A stretch of DNA of 6,406 bases from an uncultured Clostridia bacterium (GTDB taxonomy: Bacteria; Bacillota_A; Clostridia; TANB77; CAG-508): NCBI GenBank assembly GCA_944393165.1, contig CALXZF010000114.1, positions 1-6,406 on the forward strand, in the 5' to 3' direction. Below the pieces are notes generated by a model, which searched no databases, had not been told where the DNA came from, and saw nothing but the letters and a program-made list of their open reading frames with translations. Below, one piece after another: positions 5,073 through 6,406 of the stretch. A program made the translations under genes and the position numbers. How positions within the stretch are numbered: the stretch's first letter is position 1; every line of letters begins with the position of its first letter.

Positions 5073-6406
5073 TATCGTAAATAATCCGCTTAATGTGATC
5101 GCTATCCATATGAGACGCCATAATATAATCGATACTAAGTATTCTTCTATCCAATAAATATGGCAATAAAGTACTTTCTCCTACATCAAAAGTACCAAAT
5201 TCACTTCCTCCTCCGTCAATTAAAATTGTTTTATTGGTAGGAATTTGTATTAATGTGCAATCTCCTTGTCCAACATCCACAAAATAAATTTTCAAGTTCC
5301 TTGGAATAAAGTGATTTAAGGTAGTAAGCGAAAATACTACAATAACTATCACACTGACTAATTTATAATTCTTCTTTAAACAAGCAATCAATAAGTTTGT
5401 TAAGCTACCAGAATTATTTATTGCATCACTAGAAGTATTTACACTGAGTTTATTTATTTCATCGTTAGAAGTATCTACACTAAGTTTATTTATTTCGTCG
5501 TTAGCAGCATCTACACTAAATTTATTTATTTCATCGTTAGAAGCATCTACACTAAAATCATTTCTTAATTTGTCTTTGATGTTTGCTTTAATCTTTTTAT
5601 AATTTAAAATCAAAAATATAATCAAATAATATATTACACATTCTAATAAATATGGTGTTTTAATGTACATTGATGAACCGGGTATTAATGAAGATATTTC
5701 AGCAATTTTTAACAAAATCATCATCAAGACATTTAAAAAGATTCCCAAAAACTTCGCTAATGGATTAAAAATTATAGATACAAAATAAACCACGAATCCA
5801 AATATTGTAGCAATTTCCATAACCGGACCTGCTAGAATGTTAGATATCCAAAATGTTAATGAAACTGTACTAAATGTGTATGCCATAATTGGTATAATTA
5901 TTATATTAGCAGATAATGTTATTGAAAAAGAATTTATTATTCCTTTTACTATTTTTCTGTTTGCGATTTTTCCAAACAACTTTAAACATAATTCATTTAT
6001 TGGTTTATTCAAAAGTACAATTCCAATTGTTCCTGCGAATGATAATAAAAATCCCGCATCTGTTATAATATATGGATTTTGAAGCAAAATTAAAAATGAT
6101 GCAATTCCTAAGTTGTTGATAGTATCTGGTTTTCTATGAATTAGGCTGGCAAGTAAAACTAATATACCCATAATACTAGCACGATTCACCGAAGCAGTAA
6201 ATCCAGTTAATGCCATAAAAAATACTAAAAAGATTATTGTAAAAATTTTAGAAAATTTTTTATTTGTTCCTCCTAAAACTGCAGCTAAAGCTGTAATTAT
6301 ATAAGTAATATGTGAACCTGAAACAGCAAGCATATGGGTCAAATTACTTTTTTTAAAATTGTCTTCTATTTCATCTGTTATTCCAGTTCTGTCTCCAATT
6401 AATATT
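5053..6406 (-). CDS. comEC: ComEC/Rec2 DNA-uptake channel: N-terminal part, open at the window edge, ends early by frameshift
   Basis: ComEC forms the inner-membrane channel that carries single-stranded DNA into the cell in natural transformation. The frame is open from 6405 to the edge, so the N-terminus (including any DUF4131-like domain) lies outside. The TTG at 6342 is internal: upstream codons read 'ILIGDRTGITDEIEDNFKKS', a normal ComEC lead-in. In visible-residue numbering, 'HMLAVSGSHI' (24-33) opens the multi-helix Competence domain (to about 265). A repeat-rich linker follows (284-331), then another membrane helix and the start of the metallo-beta-lactamase domain. That domain shows 'VDVGQGD' with Asp377 and the metal motif His432-x-Asp434-x-Asp436-His437. 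After Ile438 the frame shifts and stops at 5053-5055. With the other fragment, 633 residues of the protein are visible and the core motifs of both domains are retained. No promoter is visible because the start is outside the window. Confidence 0.9.
   Translation of the reverse strand, partial: ILIGDRTGITDEIEDNFKKSNLTHMLAVSGSHITYIITALAAVLGGTNKKFSKIFTIIFLVFFMALTGFTASVNRASIMGILVLLASLIHRKPDTINNLGIASFLILLQNPYIITDAGFLLSFAGTIGIVLLNKPINELCLKLFGKIANRKIVKGIINSFSITLSANIIIIPIMAYTFSTVSLTFWISNILAGPVMEIATIFGFVVYFVSIIFNPLAKFLGIFLNVLMMILLKIAEISSLIPGSSMYIKTPYLLECVIYYLIIFLILNYKKIKANIKDKLRNDFSVDASNDEINKFSVDAANDEINKLSVDTSNDEINKLSVNTSSDAINNSGSLTNLLIACLKKNYKLVSVIVIVVFSLTTLNHFIPRNLKIYFVDVGQGDCTLIQIPTNKTILIDGGGSEFGTFDVGESTLLPYLLDRRILSIDYIMASHMDSDHIKRIIYDNGKFGS
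5088..5094 (-). other. single-base frameshift in comEC
   Basis: On the minus strand the codons run GAT CAC ATT AAG CGG and reach a stop 13 codons after the AAG. Dropping one A (5091 or 5090) gives GAT CAC ATT AGC GGA TTA, i.e. DHISGL. This joins the two halves exactly where ComEC proteins continue after the HxDxDH motif. The run is only AA, so it is not a long homopolymer. Either a real mutation or an assembly error fits. Confidence 0.85.
5413..5556 (-). repeat. four 36-bp in-frame tandem repeats in the comEC linker
   Basis: The units are 5413-5448, 5449-5484, 5485-5520 and 5521-5556. The three at 5449-5556 are nearly identical, and the unit at 5413 is more diverged. Each encodes 12 residues of the type FSVDASNDEINK. 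The unit nearest the N-terminus of the protein (5521-5556) reads FSVDASNDEINK and the last reads LSVNTSSDAINN. The array lies between the membrane channel domain and the helix leading into the beta-lactamase domain. The length is a multiple of three, so copy-number change would not break the frame. Confidence 0.92.

Noticed and set aside
5085..5100. Programmed ribosomal frameshift site in comEC
   Set aside because: Rejoining needs a +1 shift at ATT-A-AGC. There is no slippery heptamer, no re-pairing of the P-site tRNA is apparent, and I see no downstream stem. Mutation or assembly error is simpler.
5413..5556. CRISPR array, because the repeat unit is 36 bp
   Set aside because: The units abut directly with no spacers, are in frame with comEC and encode a 12-residue peptide repeat.
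6340..6342. TTG at 6342 as the start of the ComEC N-terminal fragment
   Set aside because: The frame is open to the window edge, and the upstream codons encode a normal ComEC lead-in to the HMLAVSGSH motif, so this is an internal codon.
4503..6406. Two independent genes (a channel protein and a separate MBL-fold protein)
   Set aside because: The break falls inside the MBL domain between its metal motifs. The second ATG lacks a ribosome-binding site and overlaps the first frame, and a single-base correction restores one normal ComEC.

Overview
The window is very A+T-rich (by eye about 70% or more). Its Shine-Dalgarno sites are GGAG- or AGGTGA-type, its promoters are TTGACA/TATAAT-like, and its short genes are tightly packed. 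Together with the gene content (a zinc-finger ClpE-type unfoldase, a BofC-like anchored protein and ComEC), this suggests a low-GC Bacillota, most likely a member of the Clostridia, possibly a gut lineage. The species cannot be named from the sequence alone.

Layout, left to right. At 1-179 (minus) is the first 59 residues of a membrane glycosyltransferase-like protein that runs off the window. The divergent gap at 180-538 holds an 11-bp tandem repeat, a sharply bounded perfect 29-bp inverted repeat and a good promoter for the next gene. At 539-2866 (plus) is a ClpE/ClpC-family double-AAA+ unfoldase with an N-terminal four-cysteine zinc finger. A 100-bp gap carries an imperfect hairpin whose right arm contains the -35 box of an excellent promoter for pgsA. 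At 2966-3550 (plus) is pgsA, the phosphatidylglycerophosphate synthase, closed by a clear intrinsic terminator. Convergent to it, at 3683-4285 (minus), is a membrane-anchored protein with a BofC-like C-terminal domain. The rest, 4503-6406 (minus), is one comEC gene for the DNA-uptake channel. It is cut by the right edge and split by an apparent one-base insertion at 5090/5091 inside the metallo-beta-lactamase domain. Its linker carries four in-frame 36-bp tandem repeats.

These look like independent housekeeping or cell-envelope genes rather than one pathway: protein quality control (Clp), acidic phospholipid synthesis (PgsA), an extracytoplasmic BofC-like protein, a likely envelope glycosyltransferase and DNA uptake (ComEC). 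clpE and pgsA point the same way, but each has its own promoter.

I found no convincing new biological system. The points most worth a second look are the frameshift and the repeat-expanded linker in comEC, the perfect inverted repeat with a single-arm relative about 4 kb away, and the hairpin overlapping the pgsA promoter.
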